From Palsa-506 sp050013415 (lineage in GTDB: Bacteria; Actinomycetota; Actinomycetes; Streptosporangiales; Streptosporangiaceae): a stretch of DNA of 32,739 nt. Numbering within the stretch: the first letter of the stretch is position 1; each line of letters opens with the position of its first letter. The stretch spans positions 1 through 32,739 of the forward strand of contig JBEKFH010000011.1 in NCBI GenBank assembly GCA_050013415.1, written 5' to 3'. The translations under genes were made by a program, and so were the position numbers. This document shows, in pieces, positions 6,978-15,429 of this stretch. The notes under the pieces are model-generated. The model ran no database searches. It was not told the DNA's origin and saw nothing but the letters and a program-made list of their open reading frames with translations.

Positions 6978-7889
6978 TTACCTCAGCATCGCGAGGTCGG
7001 CAGGGCGGCCGAGCCCGTCGATGACGCCGTTGCAGGTCACGCAGAACGCTCCAGCCCGGCAGCCGTGATCGATCGCCGACTCCATGGGCTCACCACGGAC
7101 CAGAGCCGCGGCCAGCCCAGCGTTGAAGGCGTCGCCTGCTCCGGTCGTGTCGATGGCACGGACCGGGTAAGCATCGAAATGCTGGAGCCCCGCGGCGGAT
7201 GCCCACAGTGCCCCGCGTTCCCCCAGCGTGACCACCACGTCGCGGACCCCGTAGTCAAGAAGTTGCCTGGCCAGCACGTCAGTCGCGCCGGTGGCGAGGC
7301 CCAGCGAGGCCGCAAGCGCCTGAAGCTCGCCCTCGTTGGGCGTGATGATGTCGAATGACGTGAGCGCGCCTGGCGGCAGTGGCCGTGCAGGTGCCGGATT
7401 GAGGATCGAGACGCACCCCGTGTCCCGTGCCCACGACGAGAGGCCGACGGCAAGCTCGGCACTGCACTCCAGCTGCGTCAGCAGGTATTTGCAGTTGCGG
7501 AGGTCGCTGCCGAAGCGGTCCAGCACATCGGGCCCGGTGAGCTGAAGGTTGGCGCCTGGCGCGACGGCGATCGCGTTCTGCCCGGAGTCCTCGACCAGGA
7601 TGAGTGCCATTCCTGTCGGGCTCTGGTCATCGGTCGTGATGCCGTGCTCTGGCAGTCCCTCGGCGACCAGGATGGAGCGCGCCTCCTCGCCGAATGCGTC
7701 GGCCCCGAGCCTGGTGATGAACAGGACGTCGGTGCCGAGCCGCCGAGCGCCGATGGCCTGGTTCGCGCCCTTCCCGCCGGGCCCTCGCTCGAAGCGGCTG
7801 CCGATGACTGTCTCGCCAGCCGCCGGCAGCTTGTCGCTGTACACGGTCATGCTGGCGTTGTAGGAACCGACCACCACTAGATCAGCCAT
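6978..7889 (-). CDS. rbsK: Ribokinase, PfkB family
   Basis: The 303-residue protein shows both PfkB signatures: GGKGANQA at residues 38-45 and DTTGAGDAFNAG ending the active site, with catalytic base Asp253. Length and motifs match ribokinase, which phosphorylates D-ribose (or a close sugar) to ribose-5-phosphate with ATP. The N-terminal VVVGSYNASMTVYSDKLP is the usual substrate-binding strand, although the common ND in this strand is NA here, so the sugar could differ from ribose. The ATG at 7889 follows GGGAAGAG. It stands alone; no ribose ABC transporter or RbsR is nearby. The shared upstream region 7890-8055 serves the divergent aminotransferase. Cytoplasmic. Confidence 0.85.
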   Translation of the reverse strand: MADLVVVGSYNASMTVYSDKLPAAGETVIGSRFERGPGGKGANQAIGARRLGTDVLFITRLGADAFGEEARSILVAEGLPEHGITTDDQSPTGMALILVEDSGQNAIAVAPGANLQLTGPDVLDRFGSDLRNCKYLLTQLECSAELAVGLSSWARDTGCVSILNPAPARPLPPGALTSFDIITPNEGELQALAASLGLATGATDVLARQLLDYGVRDVVVTLGERGALWASAAGLQHFDAYPVRAIDTTGAGDAFNAGLAAALVRGEPMESAIDHGCRAGAFCVTCNGVIDGLGRPADLAMLR

Positions 7890-8055
7890 CTCGACTCTTC
7901 CCGGCCGGCCGCGTCGTCAGCTGCCGCCACCACGCAATCTGGTGCCCCTGCGCAGCCAGCCAGGTCCATGAGCACAATCCTGGGAGAAAGCACACAGTAC
8001 CCAGCGCCGACCGGACATCATAGTCACGGTGGCCGCCGGAAGGACTGACTGGCTG

Positions 8056-9387
8056 ATGCCCGGGGCAGTGACATGGACAGGAACCGACGTCGTGAGCGCG
8101 GCGGTCGGCGAGGCGCGAGCGCGCTACGCTGCCCGCCGCCCGCGTACGCGCGCGCTGCAGGAGCGGGCGCAGGCGTTCCTGCCCGGCGGCAATACCCGCA
8201 CGGTGCTGTATCACCAGCCTTTCCCGCTGCGCGTAGCCCGCGCCTGGGACGCGGTCCTGGAAGATGTCGACGGGCACGAGTACGTCGACCTGCTGGGCGA
8301 GTACTCCGCCGGTCTGTACGGCCACTCGAATCCGGTCGTCATCAAGGCGATGGCTGACGCGCTGCGCGAAGGGATCAGCCGGGGGGCGCACACCCGGTAC
8401 GAGGTCGACCTCGCCGAGGCGCTCTGCGCCCGCTTCGCATCGATCGAGCGCGTCCGCTTCACCAACTCCGGCACCGAGGCCAACCTGATGGCCCTGTCGG
8501 CCGCCCGCGCCTTCACCGGACGCGACCGGGTGCTGGCCTTCGACGGCGGATACCACGGCGGCCTGCTGACGTTCGCGGCCGGGCCGTCACCGGTCAACGC
8601 GCCCTATGACGTGCTGCTGGCCCCGTACAACGACGCGCCCGCGGCGCAGGCGCTGCTGCGCGAGCATTCCGGCACGGTCGCGTGCGTGCTGGTGGAGCCC
8701 ATGCTCGGCTCCGGCGGGTGCATTCCCGGCGATCCGGCCTTCCTGTCGGTGCTGCGCGAGACGACCCGCCAGACCGGCGCGCTGCTCATCTTCGACGAGG
8801 TGATGACGTCGCGAACCGGATCCGGCGGCCTGCAGGCACGGCTCGCGATCCGGCCCGACCTGACCACGCTGGGAAAGTACATCGGCGGCGGGTCCTCGTT
8901 CGGCGCCTTCGGCGGGCGCGCCGACGTCATGGCGCTGTTCGACCCGTCCCGCCCCGGCGCGCTGCCGCACGCGGGCACCTTCAACAACAACGTCGTGTCG
9001 ATGGCCGCCGGCTACGCCGGCCTAACCCAGGTGTACACACCCGAGGCCGCCGAGCAGCACACCGCCCGGGGCGACGCGCTGCGCGCGGAGCTGGCCCAGG
9101 CGTTCCGTTCCTCCGGCGCGCCCTTCCAGGTCACCGGGGTCGGCAGCCTGCTCGCCATCCACCCGACGACAGCGGTGGTGCACCGCCCGGCGGACCTCCT
9201 GGGGAGCGACCACCGGCTGCTTGAACTGCTCTTCCTCGACCTGCTCGAGCTGGGTTACTACATCGCCCCGCGCGGATACATGGCGCTCAGCCTGGCCCTT
9301 ACTTCCAGCCAGCTCGCTGGCTTCGTGCAAGCCGTGAGCACGATCCTGCGCACCCGGGCAGCCCTGTGGTCAGCGGCCGCCAGCTAG
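8056..9387 (+). CDS. PLP aminotransferase, glutamate-1-semialdehyde aminomutase-like
   Basis: A class-III PLP enzyme close to the HemL/GSA-aminomutase group. It has FLPGGNTRT near the N-terminus, TNSGTEANLMALSAAR (PLP phosphate contact), GGYHGG, LIFDEVMTSR (Asp to the pyridine nitrogen) and LGKYIGGG with the Schiff-base lysine (Lys274 from this start). It is probably an aminotransferase or aminomutase on a small keto or aldehyde substrate rather than the haem-pathway HemL, since no haem genes are near. The start is unsure. The ATG at 8056 has GGAAGGA at somewhat long spacing. GTG at 8092 has AGGAA about 8 bases upstream and suits the family N-terminus better. The frame is open back to a GTG at 8029 that lacks a ribosome site. 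Confidence 0.82.
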   Translation: MPGAVTWTGTDVVSAAVGEARARYAARRPRTRALQERAQAFLPGGNTRTVLYHQPFPLRVARAWDAVLEDVDGHEYVDLLGEYSAGLYGHSNPVVIKAMADALREGISRGAHTRYEVDLAEALCARFASIERVRFTNSGTEANLMALSAARAFTGRDRVLAFDGGYHGGLLTFAAGPSPVNAPYDVLLAPYNDAPAAQALLREHSGTVACVLVEPMLGSGGCIPGDPAFLSVLRETTRQTGALLIFDEVMTSRTGSGGLQARLAIRPDLTTLGKYIGGGSSFGAFGGRADVMALFDPSRPGALPHAGTFNNNVVSMAAGYAGLTQVYTPEAAEQHTARGDALRAELAQAFRSSGAPFQVTGVGSLLAIHPTTAVVHRPADLLGSDHRLLELLFLDLLELGYYIAPRGYMALSLALTSSQLAGFVQAVSTILRTRAALWSAAAS

Positions 9388-9502
9388 GCGGTCCCGATCT
9401 GGACCTGGCCAGTAGTGTTAGGGCGGGCCGCTGTCCGCGCAGCTTAGCGGGTGCCGGGCTGGCGAGTTGGTCGCGAGCATGTGCAGCGAAAAGGGGTGGG
9501 TC

Positions 9503-10018
9503 GTGGAGCCACAGCCGGGGCCACAGTCGGCCCCCCGGTCGGGGCCACAGCGGCGGCCGCTGACACGCCAGGACAGTCACGAGGCGCAGCAGATGGTGGA
9601 GCGGGCCGCGGAACTGGCCCGCGATTCCCATGCCCGGACGCGCCATGCGGCGCTGCTGGTGCGGGACGGCAGCATGCTGGCCTGGGGGACGAACGGCGTG
9701 CCCTTTCCCGGCGAGGACCATTGCTACTGCAAGGCCGGGGAGCTCGGCGATCATGACCAGTGCCGCACGCATGCAGAGCAGCGGGCAATCAGCCTGGCCC
9801 GGGAAGGGGACGGCTGGCGGAGGCTGCACGGGTCGAAGCTGATCTACGTGCGGCTGGAGGCGGACGACTCCGTCCGGCTGGAGGAACCGCATTTTTGCGC
9901 TCGCTGCAGCCGGACGGCGCTCTCGCTGGGCATTGCGGAGTGGATCTTCGCGCTGTCGGATGGCCTGACCAGCTACTCAGCGGCAGACTATGACAAGATC
10001 GCCCAGCTCAGCTGGTAA
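9503..10018 (+). CDS. Cytidine deaminase-fold protein with Cys/His-rich insert
   Basis: The zinc-site motifs of the cytidine/deoxycytidylate deaminase superfamily are present: H90-A-E92 in THAEQRAIS (zinc ligand and proton shuttle) and C132-A-R-C135 in PHFCARC. The usual PC before the second motif is replaced by PHFC. Before the HAE motif lies DHCYCKAGELGDHDQC, a short Cys/His-rich segment not needed for the core zinc site. The protein is 171 residues from the GTG at 9503, which has AAGGGG upstream; in-frame TTG 9467 and ATG 9479 lack one. The N-terminal 30 residues are Pro/Gln/Arg-rich and probably disordered. The target base is not deducible. There is a 58-base gap to the next gene. Confidence 0.72.
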   Translation: MEPQPGPQSAPRSGPQRRPLTRQDSHEAQQMVERAAELARDSHARTRHAALLVRDGSMLAWGTNGVPFPGEDHCYCKAGELGDHDQCRTHAEQRAISLAREGDGWRRLHGSKLIYVRLEADDSVRLEEPHFCARCSRTALSLGIAEWIFALSDGLTSYSAADYDKIAQLSW

Positions 10019-10076
10019 GGGCTGAATGGGCGGCTTAGTCGGCGGGCATAAAGGCGGGCAAAGGATGGGGTCACCC

Positions 10077-12230
10077 ATGACGCAGCGAGCACCCAAGCGC
10101 CCCGGCCGGACAGCCCGGAGCGGGATATTAACCTTCCCGGCTGCCCTGACGCTCGCGACGGCAGCCCTGGCGCTAGCGGCGGTGGCGCCGGCCGGAGCGG
10201 CGGCGGGCAGTGCTCGCCCTGCGGACGCGGCGGTGATCGCGGCGGCCCCGTCTCTGTCGGCGGCCCCGTCGCTGTCGTGCCCGGCCACGCCGTACGGAGT
10301 CAACGAGTCGCTGGAGACCTACGGCTCGCCCGCGAACGGCCAGGCCCTGGACCTTGACGAGTACCGCCCGAGCGGCGACCCCCAGGCCAAGGTCCCTGGC
10401 GTGATCCTGGTGCACGGCGGCGGCTGGGCCGCGGGGAACTTCACCACCAAGGCCGGTGACTCGCTGACCACGATCGGCGACTGCCTGGCCGAGAACGGCT
10501 TTGACGCCTTCTCCGTCGACTACGCGCTGAGTGTCGGCGGCAGCGGCAGCTTCCCGGAGAACCTGCAAGACATCAACGAGGCGATCGGCTGGGTCAAGGC
10601 GAACGTGCCCAACCTGAACACCGCCGAGGTGTTCATCCTGGGCACCTCGGCCGGCGGGAACCTGGCCGACCTGGCCGGCGAGAACGCAATGGGCTACGAC
10701 GACGGGCTGCTCGGGGTCATCACCCAGTCCGGGCCCGCCGACCTGTCCGCTGCCGGCATGGGCTGCGCCAGCTCCGCGGACTGCCAGGCGGGCTCGCCAG
10801 GAAGCACGATCGAGAAGTACCTCGGCTGCTACGACAGCTCCGCCGCGACCTGCACCTTGTACTACGAGAACGGCTCGACCGAGCAGGTCCCGGCGGCGAC
10901 CGCCTACGCCGACGCGTCGCCCGCCGCGTCGCTGAGCGCGACGGTGCCTGCCCCGCCGTTCCTGGTCGCCAACAGCAGCGACGAGGCAATCCCGCTGGCT
11001 CAGGCGACCGACCTGACCCACCTGCTCAACGCCCAGTGCACAGCCACCGGCGGCGCCACCTCGGACGAGCTGGCCGTCATCCCCGGGGACCAGCACGCCC
11101 TGACCTACTCCGACATACTGGCCGGCCCCACCCTCGCCTTCCTGAATGCTGTCCTGGGCGGCACGCTCCCGGCTGGCTGCGCCACCGCCTCCCCGCTGAC
11201 CGGCGCGGCGATGGCCTACGACGCCAGCTCCAGCGCCAAGTCGGTGATCAGCTTCGGCGGCTGCTGCACCGCCTCGGCGATGGTCTCGGGAGCCACCGAG
11301 AGCTTCGACACCGCAACCGGCACCTGGCAGCCGGTGACGATCACCGGGTCCGCGCCGGTGCCCCGGGTGGGTGCCACCCTCGGCTACGACCCCGTCAACG
11401 GTGACCTGATCCTGTTCGGCGGTGAGTACCTGCCTGGCGGCTCGGCGCAGCCGGTCGCCCTCGACGACACCTGGGAGCTGTCCTACAAGTCCTCGGCCAA
11501 CACCGGCACCTGGACTCAGGTGAACGGCTCGGGATGCCTGAGCACCTGCACGGGCGCCCCGCCGGCCAGCTACGGCGCCGCCGCCGACGAGGCGCCCGGC
11601 ACCGAGGGCCTGGTGCTGTTCGGCGGGGAGAACCTGATCACCGCCACCGAGTCGGGAGCCCCGGCCGCCGACAATGACACCTGGCTGTGGAACGGCACCT
11701 GGGCGCAGCTCAGCCCCGCGACCAGCCCCGGCCCCCGGTACGGCGCCGCGCTGGCTTACGACGGCAAGAACGACACCGGCGTGCTGTTCGGCGGGGACGA
11801 CGCTAGCTCCTCCTGCAACGCGAGCTGCCTCGACCTGCTCGACGACACCTGGATCCTGAGCTACGCCACGTCCACCCGGACCTGGAGCTGGAAGCAGCAG
11901 CCAAGCCCGCCCGCGGGCCTTACTCCGCGCGACTTCGCCGCCGGGGCTTCCTCCGCCAGCGGGATGCTGCTCTTCGGCGGCATGAGCGGCGCGACCGGCA
12001 GCAACGTCAACAGCGACCAGGCGCTCGGCGACACCTGGAGCTGGAACGGCTCGGCATGGACGCAGGCCTGCACGGCCTGCACGCCGACCCCGCCCCCGGC
12101 GATCGGCGCGGGCATGGCATACCACCGGGCCGACGCCGAGGATGTGCTCTACGCGGGCTTCGGCGACGCGGGATCCCTGGGCCCGCCCGCGACCACCTGG
12201 ATCTGGAACGGCAGCGACTGGAACGATTAG
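10077..12230 (+). CDS. Secreted esterase-like alpha/beta hydrolase fused to Kelch repeats
   Basis: The signal peptide covers residues 1-45 (Arg/Lys-rich start, then Ala/Leu-rich core). An alpha/beta-hydrolase domain follows (about 80-365) with oxyanion-hole motif HGGGW (113-117), nucleophile Ser191 in GTSAGGN, probable acid Asp302 (NSSDEA) and His340 (GDQHAL), as in the hormone-sensitive-lipase/BD-FAE group. The C-terminal half has about five Kelch-type blades, each with an LFGG or similar turn and a DTW...W pattern (ILFGGEYL, LVLFGGEN, VLFGGDD, LLFGGMSG). Cysteines in pairs suggest disulfides outside the cell. The ATG at 10077 gives the cleanest signal peptide; ATG 10065 and 10026 are in frame. 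Substrate unknown; the propeller may bind carbohydrate or protein. Confidence 0.82.
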   Translation: MTQRAPKRPGRTARSGILTFPAALTLATAALALAAVAPAGAAAGSARPADAAVIAAAPSLSAAPSLSCPATPYGVNESLETYGSPANGQALDLDEYRPSGDPQAKVPGVILVHGGGWAAGNFTTKAGDSLTTIGDCLAENGFDAFSVDYALSVGGSGSFPENLQDINEAIGWVKANVPNLNTAEVFILGTSAGGNLADLAGENAMGYDDGLLGVITQSGPADLSAAGMGCASSADCQAGSPGSTIEKYLGCYDSSAATCTLYYENGSTEQVPAATAYADASPAASLSATVPAPPFLVANSSDEAIPLAQATDLTHLLNAQCTATGGATSDELAVIPGDQHALTYSDILAGPTLAFLNAVLGGTLPAGCATASPLTGAAMAYDASSSAKSVISFGGCCTASAMVSGATESFDTATGTWQPVTITGSAPVPRVGATLGYDPVNGDLILFGGEYLPGGSAQPVALDDTWELSYKSSANTGTWTQVNGSGCLSTCTGAPPASYGAAADEAPGTEGLVLFGGENLITATESGAPAADNDTWLWNGTWAQLSPATSPGPRYGAALAYDGKNDTGVLFGGDDASSSCNASCLDLLDDTWILSYATSTRTWSWKQQPSPPAGLTPRDFAAGASSASGMLLFGGMSGATGSNVNSDQALGDTWSWNGSAWTQACTACTPTPPPAIGAGMAYHRADAEDVLYAGFGDAGSLGPPATTWIWNGSDWND

Positions 12231-12249
12231 CAACGCAGCGCGCGGTGCG

Positions 12250-12271
12250 GGCCGGGCAGCAGAGCCCGGCC
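12250..12271 (+). terminator. GC-rich hairpin after the hydrolase-Kelch gene
   Basis: GGCCGGGC (12250-12257) and GCCCGGCC (12264-12271) are exact complements with a 6-base loop, 19 bases after the stop at 12230. There is no T-tract, which is common for actinomycete terminators. The rest of the 12272-12440 gap shows nothing else recognisable. Confidence 0.45.
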
Positions 12272-12440
12272 AGCCTCCAGCCTGGTGAGAAATTCGTGCG
12301 GGAGATTGAAACCAGATAGCTCGCTCTGCTCGTCCAAGGTGTCAGGTAAGGCAGCGGGCGGGCAACCTGACCGGCCGCTAGCCCGGCGTGGGCCAGGGCG
12401 GCCTCCGCCGCCAGCACGAGATCTCCGAGAGGCAGTGGCG

Positions 12441-13565
12441 ATGACCAAGGAAGAGCAGGACCCGCGGCGGACCCGGCTCATCCGGCGTATCGCGGCGATC
12501 GGAGCGGCCGCCGCCGCTGCCGCGGTGCTCCTGGCGGCCGTACTCGGAACGGCGAGCAGCCCGCCCGCGTCACTGCGCGCCACGCGCGCTGCATCGCAGG
12601 GGCCGGCATCGCAGGGAGCAACATCGCAGGCGGCAACATCGCAGGCGGCAGCAGGGACCAGCAGCACCGGGCAGGCCGTCGGCCTGCCGGTCGGCGGGCC
12701 CGGCGACCCGGCCGGCTGGGCACCCGTGCCGTACCAGCTCGCGCAGCTGTCCGTGCCCGCATTGTGGCCGGTCGAGGGCCCGGGGCAGGCCTTGTGCGCA
12801 CCGCAGTCGAGGGGCATGATCTTCGTCGGCATTAAGCCCCGGATCCCGAAGGGAGCGGGCTGCGGGCTGGTCACCAGCCTGGCCTGGATCCGGCCTGCCG
12901 GGCACATCCCGCCCGGAATCAGGCACCGCAAGCCCACCGCCGTAATCCACGGCATTCCCGTCTACCGGCTGCCCAGCGGCCCGGGTTCCGCGGTCTACCT
13001 GGTGCCGGAACTAGGAGTGCGAGTCGGTGCCCGGGGACCGCTGGCCCGGCGCGTGCTGGCCACGCTGACGCGGTCGCCGCTGTCGGTCGTGCTGCGCCGC
13101 GGCCCGGCGACTCCGGTGCCCGCCGGCTGGCTCTGGCACCAGTTCGGCGGCGCCTCGTTCGCGACCCCGCCCTCCTGGAGACTGCAGCACGAGGATCAGT
13201 GGGCAACCTGCGGTACCGGGCTGGTGCCGGGCACGCTGCTGCTGATCGACGCGACCAGGCCACCGGCCTACCTCCCCTGCCCGGCCCAGTTCCCCACCGC
13301 CGCCGCCGAGCAGGCCCAGCCGGGCCTGACCGTGGTCACCGGGAAGTACGCGGCGAAGTCCGTCGGCGAGGACTTCGCCCGCTGCGCCGTACGCAGCGGC
13401 GTGCGGATCTGCCTGTCGTCGGTGACCGGGCAGGGCGGCTTCTCCGGCGGCGTGCTGATCTTCTCAGTCGCCCTGCCGAGCGAGCACGGGACGGCATTCT
13501 TCCTGCTCGGGCTGCCCGGATCCGGGGCCCGCGCGCGGGCGGTCTTCGACTCGATCGGGGTATAG
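12441..13565 (+). CDS. Membrane-anchored or secreted hypothetical protein
   Basis: The 374-residue protein starts at the ATG at 12441 (GAGAGG upstream); the open frame extends further upstream but without support. Residues 1-20 are charged (KEEQDPRRTRLIRR), then one Ala/Val/Leu-rich segment (about 17-36) is a signal anchor. A Ser/Gln/Ala linker follows, made of four 5-residue repeats (ASQGP, ASQGA, TSQAA, TSQAA), and then a globular extracytoplasmic part of about 300 residues. That part has several Trp and an even spread of Cys (CGTGL, YLPCPAQF, ARCAVRSGVRICLS) that could form disulfides. No family is recognised. It is likely exposed outside the membrane. It lies 210 bases after the hydrolase-Kelch gene on the same strand. 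Confidence 0.7.
   Translation: MTKEEQDPRRTRLIRRIAAIGAAAAAAAVLLAAVLGTASSPPASLRATRAASQGPASQGATSQAATSQAAAGTSSTGQAVGLPVGGPGDPAGWAPVPYQLAQLSVPALWPVEGPGQALCAPQSRGMIFVGIKPRIPKGAGCGLVTSLAWIRPAGHIPPGIRHRKPTAVIHGIPVYRLPSGPGSAVYLVPELGVRVGARGPLARRVLATLTRSPLSVVLRRGPATPVPAGWLWHQFGGASFATPPSWRLQHEDQWATCGTGLVPGTLLLIDATRPPAYLPCPAQFPTAAAEQAQPGLTVVTGKYAAKSVGEDFARCAVRSGVRICLSSVTGQGGFSGGVLIFSVALPSEHGTAFFLLGLPGSGARARAVFDSIGV
12591..12650 (+). repeat. 15-bp in-frame tandem repeat, 4 copies
   Basis: Units at 12591, 12606, 12621 and 12636 share CATCGCAGG. The last two are identical, the first two differ at a few bases. They encode the Ser/Gln/Ala linker behind the signal anchor of the protein at 12441. Confidence 0.9.
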
Positions 13566-13570
13566 GCCAG

Positions 13571-13698
13571 GGCGCCGGCTGACCGAGCCTGCGGGACCCG
13601 ACCGCCGGAGGCGACGGCCCGGGCCTGCTGTGACGGCGCCGGCTGGCCGAGCCCGCCGGGACCCGACCGCCGGAGGCAATGGCCCGGCCTGCCGTAGC
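13571..13698. repeat. 64-bp tandem duplication, diverged
   Basis: Copy 1 (13571-13634) and copy 2 (13635-13698) both start GGCGCCGGCTG and share GGGACCCGACCGCCGGAGGC, with several substitutions and one insertion and one deletion. It lies in the 289-bp gap between the genes at 12441-13565 and 13855-14220, beginning 5 bases after the upstream stop. The rest of the gap (13699-13854) holds nothing I can identify. Confidence 0.88.
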
Positions 13699-13854
13699 GG
13701 CCATGGAACACAGGGTGATCGCCACCGCGTTCCGGGTTCCGGAGGTCCTCAGCCTCGTGGATGACATGAGGCGACGCCGCGCGCCTTCCCGGCGTGGCCA
13801 AGCATAGGGTTTTCCCCGACGCGGCGGCCCGGCTGCCAGGCATAGCTTCCGAGC

Positions 13855-14220
13855 ATGTCAGTGCCGAGTGCATGCAGCGGCCGGGTGCGTCCTGAGGGCG
13901 CCCCGCGTCATGGTGACGGCCCCGTGATTGGTCCCGAGCCGGAGTGGCAGGTCGCGGAGTGCCTGCTGCCCGGCCTGTCACGCGCGACCGCGGAGGCGCT
14001 GGGCCAGCGTGTCAGGCAGGAACTGGCGGCCCTGCCGGGCCGCCATGTCTCGTTCCTCGGCTCACTGCTGATGCCGGAGGACGAGGTGCTGCTGTGCCTC
14101 TTCACCGGGGCCGAAGCCGAGGTCCGCGCGGTGGGCGAGCGGGCCGGCCTGCCTTTCGAGCGCATCCTCGGCTGCGTGGGGATCGGCTGGCAATGCCATG
14201 ACCGGAACGGGATGCAATGA
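13855..14220 (+). CDS. DUF4242-like small protein (SCO4226-type)
   Basis: A 121-residue soluble protein. After a poorly conserved N-terminal 30 residues it shows W-Q-V-A-E-C-L-L-P, then HVSFLGSLLMPEDEVLLCLF, then ERAGLPFERILGC. This order (strand, helix, LGS...EDEV..CLF..., helix ending in ERAGLPFERI) resembles the ferredoxin-like fold proteins carrying DUF4242, of which Streptomyces SCO4226 binds nickel. The typical metal-binding residues cannot be assigned with confidence. The start is uncertain: ATG 13855 has only a weak GAG upstream, and GTG 13924 would remove the variable N-terminus. The stop TGA overlaps an ATG (ATGA) that leads into the following lipoprotein frame, so the two may be coupled. 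Confidence 0.65.
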   Translation: MSVPSACSGRVRPEGAPRHGDGPVIGPEPEWQVAECLLPGLSRATAEALGQRVRQELAALPGRHVSFLGSLLMPEDEVLLCLFTGAEAEVRAVGERAGLPFERILGCVGIGWQCHDRNGMQ

Positions 14221-14240
14221 CCAATATGGAAGGAACGAGG

Positions 14241-14744
14241 ATGGAATTTCACGGCAACCCGAGCGCGAGGCCGCGTCGGCTTCTGCTCGGGATGACGATC
14301 TCAGCCGCCCTGGCGGTGACGCTGGCGGCGTGCTCTGGCTCCGGCAGCGCCAGCTCCAGCGGCACCGCGCAGGTGTCTGCCTCGACGGCTGCTGGCGCTA
14401 CCGCCCCGGCCAGCAGCCCGCCAGCGTCCGCATCAGCGACGACCGCCAGCGGCCTGTCGGGGAAGTGGTCGGGGCAGTACGGCGGCGCCTACCATGGCAC
14501 GTTTGTCCTCACCTGGCACCAGTCCGGGCCGAGACTGACCGGCCGGATCAAGCTCTCAGCTCCCGCTGGCACCCTGCCCATTCACGGGAGAGTTACGGGC
14601 GGGGCCATCCGCTTCGGCACCGTCGGCTCGCTGGGGATCACCTATTCAGGCTCGGTTTCCGGCAACTCCATGTCCGGCACTTACCAGGTCCATGCCGCCA
14701 CTGGCTCAGTCGGCGGCCCCTGGAGCGCTGCCAAGTCCTCCTGA
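14241..14744 (+). CDS. Small secreted lipoprotein
   Basis: The 167-residue protein has a classic lipoprotein signal: PRRLLLGMTISAALAVTL then lipobox LAAC, followed by a Gly/Ser/Ala/Thr linker (about residues 32-75). The C-terminal domain (GKWSGQYGGAYHGTFVLTW, then TGRIKLSAPAGT and GTVGSLGITYSGSV) is beta-rich with alternating Gly and resembles small beta-barrel folds seen in actinomycete lipoproteins. No enzyme motif is seen. The ATG at 14241 has an excellent GGAAGGA eight bases upstream; an ATG at 14217 is in frame and overlaps the preceding stop, but would put eight extra residues before the signal. Anchored to the outer face of the membrane. Confidence 0.75.
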   Translation: MEFHGNPSARPRRLLLGMTISAALAVTLAACSGSGSASSSGTAQVSASTAAGATAPASSPPASASATTASGLSGKWSGQYGGAYHGTFVLTWHQSGPRLTGRIKLSAPAGTLPIHGRVTGGAIRFGTVGSLGITYSGSVSGNSMSGTYQVHAATGSVGGPWSAAKSS

Positions 14745-14849
14745 CGCGTCCCAGCCATGCCATTGGCGATACCAGGGCGACCCTGCAGATGGCTGACTCG
14801 GCCGGCCTGGGGGGCGCCGGACAAAGCGGAGAAGGCGTAGCGCCTGGTG

Positions 14850-15278
14850 CTACCGAAGGTTCCGCTGCGCGCCATGCCGATGCTGGGCATCGCTGGCGGG
14901 AACGCCGATGATCGCCGTCACGACGTCCCAGCTCAGGCCGACCTGCTGGGCGGCCTCCAGCAGGTCGGCCTCCAGCCGGTCGAGGCGATGGCGCACGCTG
15001 CCGAGGACGACGAGCGCGGCCCCGACATCAAGCGCGTCGGCGGAGCGGTCCGCGCCGCTGCGGGCGGCGTCGATCACCCCGCTGACGGCGCGGACATCGT
15101 CCATCAGGTGGCGGGAAATCGCCTCGCGGTAATGCCGGGCGCTCGCCAGGTAGTGCGAGGCGAGCCGGAGCCGCGCGCTCTGCAGGATGCTGGGATCCCG
15201 GGCCGGGATCTGTTCGTCGGCCGATGCAGAAGTCGCGAAGTCCGGATCGGAAGCGTTACCTGCCTGATCCCCGCGCAT
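14850..15278 (-). CDS. Small helical protein with HTH-like C-terminus
   Basis: This 142-residue protein is predicted to be all helix. There are long amphipathic stretches around residues 30-60 (SILQSARLRLASHYLASARH) and 85-115 (LVVLGSVRHRLDRLEADLL). A C-terminal segment, GLSWDVVTAIIGVPASDAQH, has the spacing of a helix-turn-helix. I recall similar actinobacterial proteins annotated as hypothetical. The ATG at 15278 has AGGAG six bases upstream. It lies 151 bases downstream of the FHA-ABC exporter on the same strand and could be the last gene of that series. No target or function can be stated. Confidence 0.65.
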   Translation of the reverse strand: MRGDQAGNASDPDFATSASADEQIPARDPSILQSARLRLASHYLASARHYREAISRHLMDDVRAVSGVIDAARSGADRSADALDVGAALVVLGSVRHRLDRLEADLLEAAQQVGLSWDVVTAIIGVPASDAQHRHGAQRNLR

Positions 15279-15429
15279 GCCTGACTCCTAGCGCCACGAG
15301 TGACGTAGGTAGCCACGCTGCCGGACTACATGCTGCGGCGAGTGCCGGAGCGATGACATTATTACCCGCGTGCGGGCACCGGTCAACGCTCGGTAAGCAG
15401 ACGCCTGGGTCGTCGCGGTTACCGGCGGA

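Noticed and set aside
10173..12233. A 686-codon open frame on the minus strand opposite the hydrolase-Kelch gene
   Set aside because: It is low in complexity (Gly/Arg/Val/Ala), lacks any recognisable motif and is explained by GC-biased codons of the real gene on the plus strand.
15279..15429. Possible small gene or RNA between the exporter and the HTH-like gene
   Set aside because: Apart from the ribosome site of the 15278 gene there is no open frame with a start signal, and no stable symmetrical structure was found by eye.
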